A DNA stretch of 64,000 nt from Luteithermobacter gelatinilyticus (GCF_005849285.1 NZ_CP040517.1:1432501-1496500); one strand, 5' to 3'. Positions 19,419-27,825 are shown, counted from the stretch's first letter. Made by a program: numbers and translations. The notes: generated from the sequence alone by a model not told the origin.

Positions 19419-19712
19419 ATGTCCCACCAAGCCGCCCAAAATATTCCGGAAGGTTTTCACACCATTACCCCTTATCTGATTAATGAAAATGTGCGGGATG
19501 TGATTGCCTTCCTGCAATATGTGTTCGATGCAGAGGTCAAAAGTCTGACCCCACATCCGGAATATTCCGATAAGGTGATGAATGCAGAAGTCAGAATCGG
19601 CAACAGCATGATCATGATGGCTGATACGCGGGAGGATGTTCCGCTTTTCCCGGCAATACTTTATGTATATGTGGATGATGTGGACGCTGCCTATGCCCGG
19701 GCTTTGGAAAAA
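19419..19712 (+). pseudogene. VOC (glyoxalase/bleomycin-resistance fold) gene, 5' part, split by IS
   Basis: The first 98 codons of a VOC superfamily protein of the PhnB-like type: IPEGFHTITPYLINENVRDVIAFLQ, a beta-alpha-beta-beta-beta unit with MIMMADTRED, then the start of a second unit. The frame runs into the inverted repeat of the inserted element and stops at 19736 after eight foreign codons. Joining base 19713 to 23094 restores an intact 149-residue protein, so the gene was whole before the insertion. Function of the original protein is unknown; relatives include metal-dependent dioxygenases, lyases and resistance proteins. Confidence 0.93.
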
Positions 19713-19713
19713 G
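19706..19713. repeat. Target-site duplication, left copy
   Basis: GGAAAAAG directly precedes the left inverted repeat, and the identical 8 bp follow the right inverted repeat at 23086-23093. Eight base pairs is the duplication size usual for ISL3-family elements. Confidence 0.96.
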
Positions 19714-19737
19714 GGGTATACGGATTTAATGGTTGAT
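19714..19737. repeat. Left terminal inverted repeat of the ISPpu12-type element
   Basis: A 24-bp end beginning GGGTATACGGATTTAATGG. Against the reverse complement of 23062-23085 it differs at three positions only (6, 7 and 14). Confidence 0.96.
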
Positions 19738-19771
19738 GGGGCACCTTCACCCCATCAATCTGATACCACCC

Positions 19772-21061
19772 TCAGATGGTTGATAGATCGACTCCGTAGT
19801 TGAGTTCCTCTGCGAAGTCCGGCAGTCCGTAACCGATGGTTTTCTTGTAGAAAGGAGAGACCTTCGCAGTCGGTGCCTTCTTCTTGTGCTTCGTGGTGTA
19901 GAGCATTCGTGCCCGCATCACCTCGAAGGAGTAACCGCGCCCTTCACGGTTCTTGTCCTTGGCCAGTCGGTTGATGGACTCCGTGTAAGCGTTGGTGACG
20001 GGCATGTCCGTCTCGAAGTAGGTCATGGTCTCTTCGCGCCAGTTTCCCACTGCCCTGACCAGATCGCTCCAGACTTCCTTTTGGCCCTTCGGGATGGTGG
20101 CTATCCACTCGTCCAGGGCGGCTTCTGCCTGGAGCCGTGTGGTGGCGTCCCAGATGCCGTAGAAGCGCTCCTTGTGCTCGTAGGCGGCCAGCAGTTGCGG
20201 GAACGCGCCTGTCCAGGTCTCCATGATGAGGCGCTCCCGGTCTGAGACTTCGTGAGCGCGTTTCAGCAGGATTTTCCGGTCTCCCTTGAGAGTCCGGCTC
20301 TGGGACGGTTTCAGCTCCTTTCTGAGGCCCTTGCGCACTCTCTCTAGGGCATCGTTGGCCATGCGCACCACATGGAACTTATCGACCACGATACGGGCCT
20401 GGGGCAGCACAGCCTTGACCGCTGCCCGGTAGGGGTTCCACATGTCCATGCTGACGATCTCGACCTTCTGCCGGTCTTTCAGATTCATCAGGTAGTTGGT
20501 CACCACGTCCTGGCGGCGGGTGGCCAGCAGGTCGAGCAGGGTTCGCTCCTCAATGTTGGTCAGAATGCAGCGGTAGCGCTTGTTCAGGTATAGCTCGTCA
20601 ATGCCCAGGATGCGGGGCGTCTCGAAGCGGTGCCAGCGCCCCAGGAACTCGGCGCGGGCGTTGAAGATGTCGCGCACCGTCTTCTCGTCCAGGCCGGTCT
20701 GTGCCGCCACAAAGGTGTAGGGGTGGTTGAAGGATTCCTTCTCCACGTACTCATGCAGCCGCAGTGTCATACGGAATCCGTCCACCATCTCCGGTAGCTG
20801 GGGCCTGAATGTTGTCTTGCAGGCCCGGCAGGTGTATCGGCGGCGGACCACCCAGAGAGTGACCCGCTTGCCGTGGATGGGCAGATCACGATAGGGAACG
20901 TCACGCTTGCCGAACCGTACGAACTCACCCTGCACGCCGCATTCCTCGCAGGCGATGGGATCGGGCACGTCCACCTGGAAGTGCATTTCGTCGTCGGTTG
21001 ATTTGCAGCCCAGTACTTGGTATTGCGGCAGGTGAAGGATGTTGTCGGGAAGTTCGGTCAT
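19772..21061 (-). CDS. tnpA: ISL3 family transposase
   Basis: A 429-residue DDE transposase. The N-terminus has a zinc-finger of the zf-ISL3 type (CEECGVQG, then CRACKTTF at about residues 77-84), then a helix-turn-helix region. The catalytic residues are visible as Asp in ILGIDELYLN, Asp in SMDMWNPYR and Glu in NAYTESINR. It lies next to the left end of the element and reads toward that end. The reading frame is intact. Confidence 0.96.
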   Translation of the reverse strand: MTELPDNILHLPQYQVLGCKSTDDEMHFQVDVPDPIACEECGVQGEFVRFGKRDVPYRDLPIHGKRVTLWVVRRRYTCRACKTTFRPQLPEMVDGFRMTLRLHEYVEKESFNHPYTFVAAQTGLDEKTVRDIFNARAEFLGRWHRFETPRILGIDELYLNKRYRCILTNIEERTLLDLLATRRQDVVTNYLMNLKDRQKVEIVSMDMWNPYRAAVKAVLPQARIVVDKFHVVRMANDALERVRKGLRKELKPSQSRTLKGDRKILLKRAHEVSDRERLIMETWTGAFPQLLAAYEHKERFYGIWDATTRLQAEAALDEWIATIPKGQKEVWSDLVRAVGNWREETMTYFETDMPVTNAYTESINRLAKDKNREGRGYSFEVMRARMLYTTKHKKKAPTAKVSPFYKKTIGYGLPDFAEELNYGVDLSTI

Positions 21062-21082
21062 GGTGTTGTATAGGCGTAGGTG

Positions 21083-21595
21083 TCAGTCAGATCCATCCGA
21101 CTCGGCATTGGTGTTTGCTTTTTTACCCAACAAGCTGCTGGAAACGAAAAGTAAGGCACCGAGGACAATTGCAATATCAGCCAGGTTGAAGGCCGGCCAA
21201 TGCCAGTCTCGCCAATAGAAATCAAAGGAATCCACAACATAGCCGCGAAAGACCCGGTCAATCAGGTTGCCCATGGCGCCACCGAGGATAAGACTGTAAG
21301 CGATGGCTTCTCCTTTATGACGATTTTCAAGGATCAGCTTGATCAGAAAAATCGAGACCACTACCGCGATTCCGATAAAAAAGTAGCGCTGCCAGCCTCC
21401 ACCATTCGCAAAAAGACTGAATGCGGCACCGGTGTTCCATAGGTGCACCCAGTTAAAGAACGGGGTCACCGAAACATACTCGCCATAGGCCATTGATTGC
21501 TGCACCAGCCACTTTACAGCCTGATCAGACGCTGCCAGCAGGCCCGATATGGACAATAGGGCATACGGCGAGAGCTTTTTGCCAATAATGAGCAT
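21083..21595 (-). CDS. lspA: Signal peptidase II (IS cargo copy)
   Basis: LspA cleaves prolipoprotein signal peptides in the inner membrane. The 170-residue protein has four membrane segments and both catalytic aspartates, Asp113 in GNLIDRVFRGYVVD and Asp140 in FNLADIAIVLG. It lies inside the mobile element, three bases after the stop of the cation efflux gene on the same strand, so it is cargo and not the host copy, which should be elsewhere in the genome. The same pairing occurs in lead- and cadmium-resistance modules (pbr operons). The ATG start gives a normal family N-terminus. Confidence 0.95.
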   Translation of the reverse strand: MLIIGKKLSPYALLSISGLLAASDQAVKWLVQQSMAYGEYVSVTPFFNWVHLWNTGAAFSLFANGGGWQRYFFIGIAVVVSIFLIKLILENRHKGEAIAYSLILGGAMGNLIDRVFRGYVVDSFDFYWRDWHWPAFNLADIAIVLGALLFVSSSLLGKKANTNAESDGSD

Positions 21596-21598
21596 TAT

Positions 21599-22495
21599 TT
21601 AACCCTTCAACGCCAAAATGCGTCTGGCACCGTTAAGTACAATGCCCCCCGCGATGGTGCCGATAATCAGATCCGGATAATTGGAACCGGTCCACGCGAC
21701 CAGGGCGCCGGCGGTGATGACCCCCAGGTTGATCACCACGTCGTTGGCCGAGAATATCCAGCTTGCCTTCATGTGCGCCCCGCCTTCCCGATGTTTGGAT
21801 ATGAGCAGCAGACAACTGGTATTGGCAATCAATGCGAGGAATGCGATAGCCATCATCACCAGCGATTCAGGCTCACTACCGAATACAAAGCGTCTCACCA
21901 CCTCTACGAGCACGCCCACAGCCAAGATCAGTTGCAGTACACCAGCAAGATGCGCGGCACGTACCTGCATTTTCACGCTATGTCCAACCGCATAAAGGGC
22001 AAGCCCGTACACCGCCGCATCGGCAAAATTGTCCAGGGATTCTCCAATCAGGCCGGTGGACCGGGCGATCAGACCGGCAGTCATTTCCACCACGAACAGA
22101 AGTGCATTGATGCCGAGCAACCAGCGCAGGGTCCCGGATTCTTGCTTAGCAGAAGCTGCCGAAAACTCGGCGGCCTTGATGGTCTCCGGATTTGCAGCGA
22201 CGGTTTCCTGAAGCGAGGCGCCTAGCCCCAAGGTCTTCAGTTTCGAGGTGACGGGCTCGACCTCGCCGTCATGCACGACCTTCAGCCGGCGGTTCGACAA
22301 GTCGAAGGACAGCGCCCGAATCTCCTCAAAGCCGTTCAGGGCTAGGCGAATCATTCGTTCTTCTGATGGACAGTCCATCTTCGGCACGGCATAAACACTG
22401 ACCCATCTCCCTGGCGCCTCGGAGGAGGCCTGTATATCGGTATCCGCTGCGGACGTTGCATCACCGCCACAGGCGCCACCACAGGATTTGCTCAT
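21599..22495 (-). CDS. Cation diffusion facilitator-like metal efflux protein (IS cargo)
   Basis: A 298-residue metal efflux protein from ATG 22495, with GGAG eight bases upstream. The first 30 residues contain a cysteine-rich metal-binding start (SCGGACGG), followed by a small ferredoxin-like domain with MDCPSEE, as in heavy-metal-associated domains. Six membrane segments follow from about residue 125, with the CDF metal-site motifs ESLDNFADA and FSANDVVINLG. The cytoplasmic C-terminal CDF domain is missing, which is usual for the ISPpu12 protein. It probably exports Cd, Zn, Co or Pb. It is transcribed from the MerR-type promoter with lspA. Confidence 0.88.
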   Translation of the reverse strand: MSKSCGGACGGDATSAADTDIQASSEAPGRWVSVYAVPKMDCPSEERMIRLALNGFEEIRALSFDLSNRRLKVVHDGEVEPVTSKLKTLGLGASLQETVAANPETIKAAEFSAASAKQESGTLRWLLGINALLFVVEMTAGLIARSTGLIGESLDNFADAAVYGLALYAVGHSVKMQVRAAHLAGVLQLILAVGVLVEVVRRFVFGSEPESLVMMAIAFLALIANTSCLLLISKHREGGAHMKASWIFSANDVVINLGVITAGALVAWTGSNYPDLIIGTIAGGIVLNGARRILALKG

Positions 22496-22528
22496 GATAC
22501 GACTCCACTTGAACAATGTTGTGGTACC

Positions 22529-22559
22529 ATTTAAAACTATAAAGCTACTATAAGGTCAA
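22529..22559 (-). promoter_or_regulatory. MerR-type promoter with 19-bp spacer
   Basis: On the minus strand TTGACC (22554-22559) and TTAAAT (22529-22534) are separated by 19 bp. The overlong spacer is the hallmark of MerR-family targets, which are active only when metal-bound regulator twists the DNA. The spacer holds an imperfect dyad built on TATAG and CTATA. It drives the efflux and lspA genes; the regulator gene reads the other way. Confidence 0.8.
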
Positions 22560-22590
22560 TAGAGTAAAGAATCCGTTGGGGAGGAGGCTG

Positions 22591-22998
22591 ATGCGCATTG
22601 GTCAGTTGGCGCAGTTGGTAGGGGTCGAAACACAGACGATCCGCTTCTATGAACAGCAGGGCTTGTTGCCGCCGCCTGATCGGCAGGACAACGGTTACCG
22701 TGTCTATACCGAGAAGCATGGTGAGGGGCTGGCCTTCATCCGTCGCTGCAGAATCCTGGGCCTGTCACTGGCTGAGATTCACGAACTACAGAGCTATCAG
22801 GACGACCCTCATCAGCCTTGTACCGCCGTCAACACCTTGCTCGATGATCACATCTCTCATGTGCGGTCGCAGATAACCGCTCTGCAAGCGCTTGAGAAAC
22901 AACTCGTTTCACTGAGAGCGAGTTGCAACGATGACCGGGAAGTTGAGGCGTGTGGGGTTCTTGCTGGAATTAGCGAAGGAAACATGCACCAGCAGTAG
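22591..22998 (+). CDS. MerR family metal-responsive regulator (CadR/PbrR-like, IS cargo)
   Basis: A 135-residue MerR-family activator from ATG 22591, preceded by GGAGGAGG. The winged helix is at the N-terminus (MRIGQLAQLVGVETQTIRFYEQQGLLPPP), followed by the dimerization helix. The metal ligands Cys77, Cys112 and Cys121 match the spacing in CadR and PbrR, which sense Cd, Zn or Pb. It is divergent from the efflux gene and should activate the 19-bp-spacer promoter between them. Confidence 0.92.
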   Translation: MRIGQLAQLVGVETQTIRFYEQQGLLPPPDRQDNGYRVYTEKHGEGLAFIRRCRILGLSLAEIHELQSYQDDPHQPCTAVNTLLDDHISHVRSQITALQALEKQLVSLRASCNDDREVEACGVLAGISEGNMHQQ

Positions 22999-23061
22999 GT
23001 GAAGCATCAACCAGATAATCCGATGAGATGCCGGTCTGTCTCACTCTCATGCAAAGGTAAG

Positions 23062-23085
23062 ATCAACCATTTAATCCGCTTACCC
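23062..23085. repeat. Right terminal inverted repeat of the ISPpu12-type element
   Basis: A 24-bp end, the reverse complement of which begins GGGTAAGCGGATTAAATGG. It pairs with the left end at 21 of 24 positions. Confidence 0.96.
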
Positions 23086-23093
23086 GGAAAAAG
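23086..23093. repeat. Target-site duplication, right copy
   Basis: GGAAAAAG, identical to 19706-19713, immediately outside the right inverted repeat. Confidence 0.96.
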
Positions 23094-23248
23094 GCGCTGA
23101 AAGCCTGATGGAGCCGACGGATATGTTCTATGGTGACCGCAATGCTGGGGTCCGGGATGCGACGGGCAATCAGTGGTGGATTGCCACCCATCAGGAAGAT
23201 TTAACAGAAGAGGAAATGCATCGGCGTCTGCAGGAACAAAAGCTCTAA
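23094..23248 (+). pseudogene. VOC gene, 3' part, split by IS
   Basis: The remaining 50 codons of the VOC gene, in frame once the insertion and one duplication copy are removed. The restored tail reads KGAESLMEPTDMFYGDRNAG, then VRDATGNQWWIATHQED, and ends in TAA. The DMFYGDR..GVRDxxGNxWWIATH block is typical of PhnB-like VOC proteins. It has no start of its own and is unlikely to be translated. Confidence 0.92.
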
Positions 23249-23574
23249 TGGCTGATGCTGTTAGAAAACAGATTCACCACCATTACCCCGAGCACAATCA
23301 GGCCGATGCCGAAGATGGCGGCAAAATCCAGTTTCTGGCCAAACAGAACAAACCCGATCAGTGAGATAAGCACAATACCCAACCCGCTCCAGATGGCATA
23401 GGCAATGCCTACCGGCATGGTCTTGAGGGTGAGCGCCAGAAAAAAGAAAGAGGCGATATAGGCCATAATCATCAGTGACACCGGACCAATGCGCGTAAAT
23501 TGCTGAGACGCCTGAAGGGCGGAGGTTCCGATCACTTCCAGAACAATGGCCGTAAACAAATAGAGGTATGTCAT
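23245..23574 (-). CDS. Small multidrug resistance (SMR) efflux protein
   Basis: A 109-residue, four-helix SMR transporter of the EmrE/QacE type, which exchanges protons for cationic compounds. The essential membrane glutamate is Glu13 (IVLEVIGTSAL), and the GIAYAIWSGLGIV and GFVLFGQKLD motifs are present. It starts 23 bases after dctM with a clear TGGAG site, so it is probably the last gene of the TRAP operon. Its stop overlaps the end of the disrupted VOC gene by four bases. Confidence 0.93.
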   Translation of the reverse strand: MTYLYLFTAIVLEVIGTSALQASQQFTRIGPVSLMIMAYIASFFFLALTLKTMPVGIAYAIWSGLGIVLISLIGFVLFGQKLDFAAIFGIGLIVLGVMVVNLFSNSISH

Positions 23575-23597
23575 AATATTTCACTCCAGAAATCGAC

Positions 23598-25196
23598 TTA
23601 CGAGGCGGAACGGAAAATAACCTCTGGCAGCCAAGTGGTCAGTTCCGGCCAAAACCACAAAAGGATCAGCGCAAAGATTTGGATGATCACATAGGGGATC
23701 ACCCCCCGGTAGATGTCCGATGTTTTGACCGACTCCGGCGCGACACCGCGCAAATAAAACAGGGCAAAGCCGAAAGGCGGGGTGAGGAAACTGGTTTGCA
23801 GATTCATAGCCATCATCACCCCAAGCCAGACAGGATTGATATCCATCATCAACAGCACCGGCGCCACTATCGGTACCACGACAAACGTAATTTCGATAAA
23901 ATCGAGGAAAAAGCCCAGAACAAACATCACCAGCATCACCAGGATCAGGGCGCTGAGTTTACCGCCGGGCAGGTCCGAGAGAAACTCATGAATATATTCA
24001 TCGCCCTCGAACCCTTTGAAAACCAGAGAAAACAATGCGGCCCCGATCAGGATCACAAAAATCATGCTGCTGATACGGGTGGTATTCTGCATCACTTCCT
24101 GGAGAACTTTCTGTCCCTGAAGGCGCAGCAGGCTGACCACAATACCCCAGATGATCAGGCCGCAGAACAGGCTGGCGCTCAGTACCGCAATCTTGTCCAC
24201 GGGGCCGGCATCCTCCTGGTCCAGGCGCAGGTCAAAAAATTGGTTGAGCAGCAATAGGCCAGCCAGGCCTATGCCGGCGGCATAAACGGCACGGGTATCC
24301 TGTGATCCTGCCCTGTGCCCAGCCATTAATGTGGCCCCGACAGCACCCACGGCAGCGGCTTCGGTGGGAGTGGCTATGCCGGCCAGAATGGAACCAAGAA
24401 CAGCAATGATCAGCAGAATAGGTGGCAGAAAAGCCCCCATAATTCTGCTAAGCGGTACGTTCTGTATATCTCCCGTGGGACTAGTGCCGTCCGTAGCCGC
24501 CTGATGCAAGGGGACGCTGTCAGGTTTCAGAATGGCCAGCGCGGTCTGATAGGCAATATAAAGCAAAACAAGTCCCAGCCCCGGCAGCAGCGCGCCGGCG
24601 AACAGGTCACCCACAGACAGGGGTTCCGGTGACCAGTTGCCCATTTCAAGCTGGGCGGATTGCCAGGCGGAACTGAGCTGATCACCTAGCAGGATGAGCA
24701 CAATACTGGGGGGAATAATCTGTCCCAGCGTGCCGGCCGCAGCGATGGCACCGCCAGCATGGGCGGGACTGTAGCCCCGTTTCAGCATCGTGGGCAGGCT
24801 CAATAATCCCATGGTTACGACAGTTGCCCCCACAATACCGGTGCTGGCCGCCAGCAGGGCCCCCACGATGGTGACGGAAATCCCCAACCCGCCACGAACA
24901 CGGTTCATCAACAGAGCCATGCTTTCTAGAAGCTCTTCCGCCAGCCGGCTGCGTTCCAGCATAACCCCCATGAAGACAAACAGGGGTACGGCCAGAAGAG
25001 TGTCATTGGTCATGATGCCATAAATACGTTCCGGAATCAGGGCGATGAAATCAGCGTCGAACTCTCCAAAGGATATGCCTATGGCGGCAAAAACAAGCGC
25101 AGTTCCGCCCAGCGCAAAGGCCACGGGAAAACCGGAAAGCAGCAGCAGACAGGCGGAAACAAACATCAACAGATCAAGCAGGGCATTAAGTTCCAT
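23598..25196 (-). CDS. dctM: TRAP transporter large permease (DctM)
   Basis: The large membrane subunit of a tripartite ATP-independent periplasmic transporter, which imports organic acids using the sodium gradient. It is 532 residues, about 100 longer than DctM of Rhodobacter; the extra length is an insertion with extra hydrophobic segments in the middle (residues about 200-360). Family landmarks are the GFPVAFALGG start, PLFVFMGVMLERS, GIVGATVVTMGLLSLPTML and FITPPFGFALFYLRG-like LTPPFGFALFYLRG. The first base of its start shares the last base of dctQ. Confidence 0.93.
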   Translation of the reverse strand: MELNALLDLLMFVSACLLLLSGFPVAFALGGTALVFAAIGISFGEFDADFIALIPERIYGIMTNDTLLAVPLFVFMGVMLERSRLAEELLESMALLMNRVRGGLGISVTIVGALLAASTGIVGATVVTMGLLSLPTMLKRGYSPAHAGGAIAAAGTLGQIIPPSIVLILLGDQLSSAWQSAQLEMGNWSPEPLSVGDLFAGALLPGLGLVLLYIAYQTALAILKPDSVPLHQAATDGTSPTGDIQNVPLSRIMGAFLPPILLIIAVLGSILAGIATPTEAAAVGAVGATLMAGHRAGSQDTRAVYAAGIGLAGLLLLNQFFDLRLDQEDAGPVDKIAVLSASLFCGLIIWGIVVSLLRLQGQKVLQEVMQNTTRISSMIFVILIGAALFSLVFKGFEGDEYIHEFLSDLPGGKLSALILVMLVMFVLGFFLDFIEITFVVVPIVAPVLLMMDINPVWLGVMMAMNLQTSFLTPPFGFALFYLRGVAPESVKTSDIYRGVIPYVIIQIFALILLWFWPELTTWLPEVIFRSAS

Positions 25197-25738
25197 TACA
25201 GAAGACCCTCCTGATGGTCTGCATCGTCATGGGTTTTGCCGCGTAAGGTGTTTAGACTGTGCAGGGTGAGGCTGATGCCCTGCAAAAAAAGCGAAACGAC
25301 AAACAGCAGAATAAGGCTTTTGAGAAGATAGACGGCCTGAATGCCGCTGGATTCTATGCTGCCTTCACCCGCCGCCCAACTGTCGGCAATATAGGGCCAT
25401 GACATCCAGCAAATCACGCCAAGCATGGGAAAAAGGAATACAAGGCATCCCAGAAGATTAACAAGGGCCTTGCGCCGCGCAGAGAAGCGGGAATAAAACA
25501 CATCCACCCGCACATGGCCGTTATGTTTCAGCGTATAACCGGCAGCTCCCAGAAAAATCAGGCTGTGCAGATACAGCAGGCTCTCCTGAAAAAAAATGCT
25601 GCCGGTGCGGAAGATGTAATGGCTGACCACCACCCCGAACTGTGTAAGGACCAGCGCCAGCGTTGCCCAGGAAATGAGCCGGCCCAGCCGGTCATTGAAA
25701 TGATCAATTATTCGGGTCAGTTTTGTTACCATCGGCAA
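25196..25738 (-). CDS. dctQ: TRAP transporter small permease (DctQ)
   Basis: A 180-residue four-helix membrane subunit that pairs with DctM. The segments LISWATLALVLTQFGVVVSHYIF, LLYLHSLIFLGAAGYTLK and the GHVRVDVFYSRFSARRKA loop are typical of DctQ. It starts 20 bases after dctP and overlaps dctM by one base. Confidence 0.92.
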   Translation of the reverse strand: MPMVTKLTRIIDHFNDRLGRLISWATLALVLTQFGVVVSHYIFRTGSIFFQESLLYLHSLIFLGAAGYTLKHNGHVRVDVFYSRFSARRKALVNLLGCLVFLFPMLGVICWMSWPYIADSWAAGEGSIESSGIQAVYLLKSLILLFVVSLFLQGISLTLHSLNTLRGKTHDDADHQEGLL

Positions 25739-25758
25739 AGCAAAAAGCAGGACATGTT

Positions 25759-26865
25759 TCAGATTTTTTCGCCAAAATTTTTCGGCAGGCGGCGATTGGC
25801 GAGATAAGGTTCATCAGCAATACCGCTCCATTGCATGGCACTACGCCGGGTTTCCATGTAGCTGTTATAAATGCGCCGGGACAGGTCATCACTCATGCCC
25901 ACTTCGCGAACCACTTCTGCGGCAGTGTCCGCCAGAGCCTGCATGATTTCATCGGAAAAACGCCGCACCTTGACCCCGTGCTTTTCTTCCAGTGTGCGCA
26001 GGGCCGTGGCATTCTGGGCGTTGAATTCGGCGATGGACTGCTGATAATGATAGGCGGCTATGGCACGGATGGTGGTTTTTTGCGCCTTGGAGAAGCTGCT
26101 CCAGACGTCCTTGTTAAAGCCGAGGGCCACGGACGCGCTGGGTTCATGAAACACAGAAGTGTAATAATAAGGGGCGATCTTGTAGAAACCAAAGGCCAGA
26201 TCGTTCCAGGGGCCGATCCATTCGGAAGCATCAATATTGCCCTGGCTGAGCGCCAGAAAAATTTCTCCGCCGGCTTTTGTGACGGGCGTGGCGCCGAGCC
26301 GCTTGAGGATTTCCCCTCCCATGCCGGGGATTCGCATACGCAGCCCCTTGAAGTCCTCAAGTGAATTGATTTCCTTTTTGAACCATCCGCCCATTTGCAT
26401 GCTGGTATTGCCGCACAGCAGGGATTTGATCTGGAACTGCCCGGCCAGTTCGTCCCAAAGCGCCTGTCCACCGCCATAATCTATCCATTGCACCATTTCC
26501 CGGGCGGTCAGGCCAAATGGCACGGCCCCGAAAAAGGCAAAAGCCTTGTGTTTGCCCTGCCAGTAATAATCCACGCCATGATAGATGTCGGCCTTGCCGC
26601 CGGAAACCGCATCGAAGGCACCTAGCGCAGGAACCAGTTCACCGGCTGCATAAACCTTGATATCAATTTCTCCTTCCGTGGCGGCCTTGATGTCTTTGGC
26701 TATCTGTTCCGCACGGGTTCCCAGCCCCGGAAAATTTTTGGGCCAGGTGGTCACCATTTTCAGTTTGCGTTTGCTTCGGGCATAAGCCGGGGTGGCCAAA
26801 GAAGCCGTGGCAAGAGAACCGGCTCCGCCGAGAGCGGCGCTTTTAAGGAAGGAGCGGCGTTTCAT
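25759..26865 (-). CDS. dctP: TRAP transporter solute-binding protein (DctP)
   Basis: The periplasmic ligand-binding subunit, 368 residues, first gene of dctP-dctQ-dctM. The N-terminus is a twin-arginine signal (MKRRSFLKSAALGGAGSLAT, cleavage near AYA), so it is exported folded. The segment LRMRIPGMGGEILKRLGATP carries the arginine that grips the ligand carboxylate. The overall pattern (GGGQALWDEL, MGGWFKKEI, LSQGNIDASEWIGPWND) resembles TakP-type proteins, which bind 2-oxo acids as dimers. A 2-oxo acid or similar carboxylate is inferred, not shown. Confidence 0.92.
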   Translation of the reverse strand: MKRRSFLKSAALGGAGSLATASLATPAYARSKRKLKMVTTWPKNFPGLGTRAEQIAKDIKAATEGEIDIKVYAAGELVPALGAFDAVSGGKADIYHGVDYYWQGKHKAFAFFGAVPFGLTAREMVQWIDYGGGQALWDELAGQFQIKSLLCGNTSMQMGGWFKKEINSLEDFKGLRMRIPGMGGEILKRLGATPVTKAGGEIFLALSQGNIDASEWIGPWNDLAFGFYKIAPYYYTSVFHEPSASVALGFNKDVWSSFSKAQKTTIRAIAAYHYQQSIAEFNAQNATALRTLEEKHGVKVRRFSDEIMQALADTAAEVVREVGMSDDLSRRIYNSYMETRRSAMQWSGIADEPYLANRRLPKNFGEKI

Positions 26866-27060
26866 GACGTGTCCCTATTTTTAAACTTTGTGTGTTCAAA
26901 TTTTCTGCTGATTTTTCTTCAGGCGGCAAAGTATAAATCGCCTTTCCGTAAAGACAATAGAGGAACATGGAAAAGCCGAAAAAAGCGATGTCATCGCAAG
27001 CCCCTGAAAGAGGTGTGGCGATCCATTTTCGTTGTTCAGGGCTGGACGCGGTCAAGAAGA

Positions 27061-27825
27061 TTATTTTTTTATAAACCACCCGTCGGGGCCGAGCATCTCG
27101 ATAGGTTTGAAATTCTGTTTATAGGCCATTTTGGGGCTGTTCTGCACCCAGTATCCCAGATAAACATGGTTCATGAAATATTCCCGGGCCAGGGCGACGT
27201 GGTTAAGAATGATATAAGTGCCTAAGCTGCGCCGGCGCATGGATTTCTGCACGTCGTAAAAACTGTAGACCATGCTCAGCCCGTTCTTGAGTTCATCGGT
27301 CAGGGCCACGGCAACAAGCCGTCCCTTGTCTGCGGGGGCTTCCTGTAACGTGTTCTGGGGACAAGCTGTCGTGAGTCGGTATTCGACAAGGTGGGTATGA
27401 ATGGGACTGCATTCCACCATATCCTGGTATTCCTGGTAAGACATGCCCACCATTCCCCCGTCCGGATGCCGTGCCGAGAGATATTGGTGCAAAAGGGCGT
27501 ATTGTTCCTGTGTGGCCTTATTGGGAATTACCGAAACTTTGATGTCCTGGTTATAGCGAATGATTCTTTTCTGGGTGCGGTTCGGTATAAATTTCTGTAC
27601 TGGGATGCGCACAGAAATGCACCGGCTACAATTTTCGCAGGTCGGGCGATAGACAATATCCTGACTGCGCCGGAACCCCACCTGGGCTAGCGAGTCGTGT
27701 AATCCTTCAGGGGCCTTGCCCTTGAGTTCCGTAAACACTTTTCGTTCCATCAAATTCGGTAGATACGGACAGGGCGAGGCAGCGGTGACGTAAAACCGCG
27801 GAAATTGTGATGACTGATCCGTCAC
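27061..27825 (-). CDS. bpt: Aspartate/glutamate leucyltransferase Bpt (bacterial ATE)
   Basis: Bpt adds leucine from Leu-tRNA to proteins with N-terminal aspartate or glutamate, marking them for ClpAP. The 254-residue protein has the family start FYVTAASPCPYLPNLMERKVF, the cysteine pattern CENCSRC after GFRRSQDIVYRP, and the C-terminal SLGTYIILNHVALAR and YLGYWVQNSPKMAYK. It is a single gene, with 195 bases to dctP. Confidence 0.95.
   Translation of the reverse strand: MTDQSSQFPRFYVTAASPCPYLPNLMERKVFTELKGKAPEGLHDSLAQVGFRRSQDIVYRPTCENCSRCISVRIPVQKFIPNRTQKRIIRYNQDIKVSVIPNKATQEQYALLHQYLSARHPDGGMVGMSYQEYQDMVECSPIHTHLVEYRLTTACPQNTLQEAPADKGRLVAVALTDELKNGLSMVYSFYDVQKSMRRRSLGTYIILNHVALAREYFMNHVYLGYWVQNSPKMAYKQNFKPIEMLGPDGWFIKK

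Larger units (their letters stand above)
19714..23085. mobile_element. ISL3-family element of the ISPpu12 type, complete
   Basis: The element is 3,372 bp, from GGGTATACGG at 19714 to the mirror-image end at 23085. It carries tnpA, lspA, a cation diffusion facilitator gene and a divergent merR gene. Terminal inverted repeats are 24 bp with 21 matches. From memory, ISPpu12 of Pseudomonas putida has the same gene set, the same 24-bp repeats and the same length. The perfect 8-bp duplication and open reading frames throughout point to a recent, probably still active, arrival. The genes are shown separately. Confidence 0.96.

Noticed and set aside
24000-27000. Prophage or integrative element near the insertion sequence
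   Set aside because: No integrase, phage structural gene or attachment repeat was found; the TRAP operon looks like ordinary chromosome.
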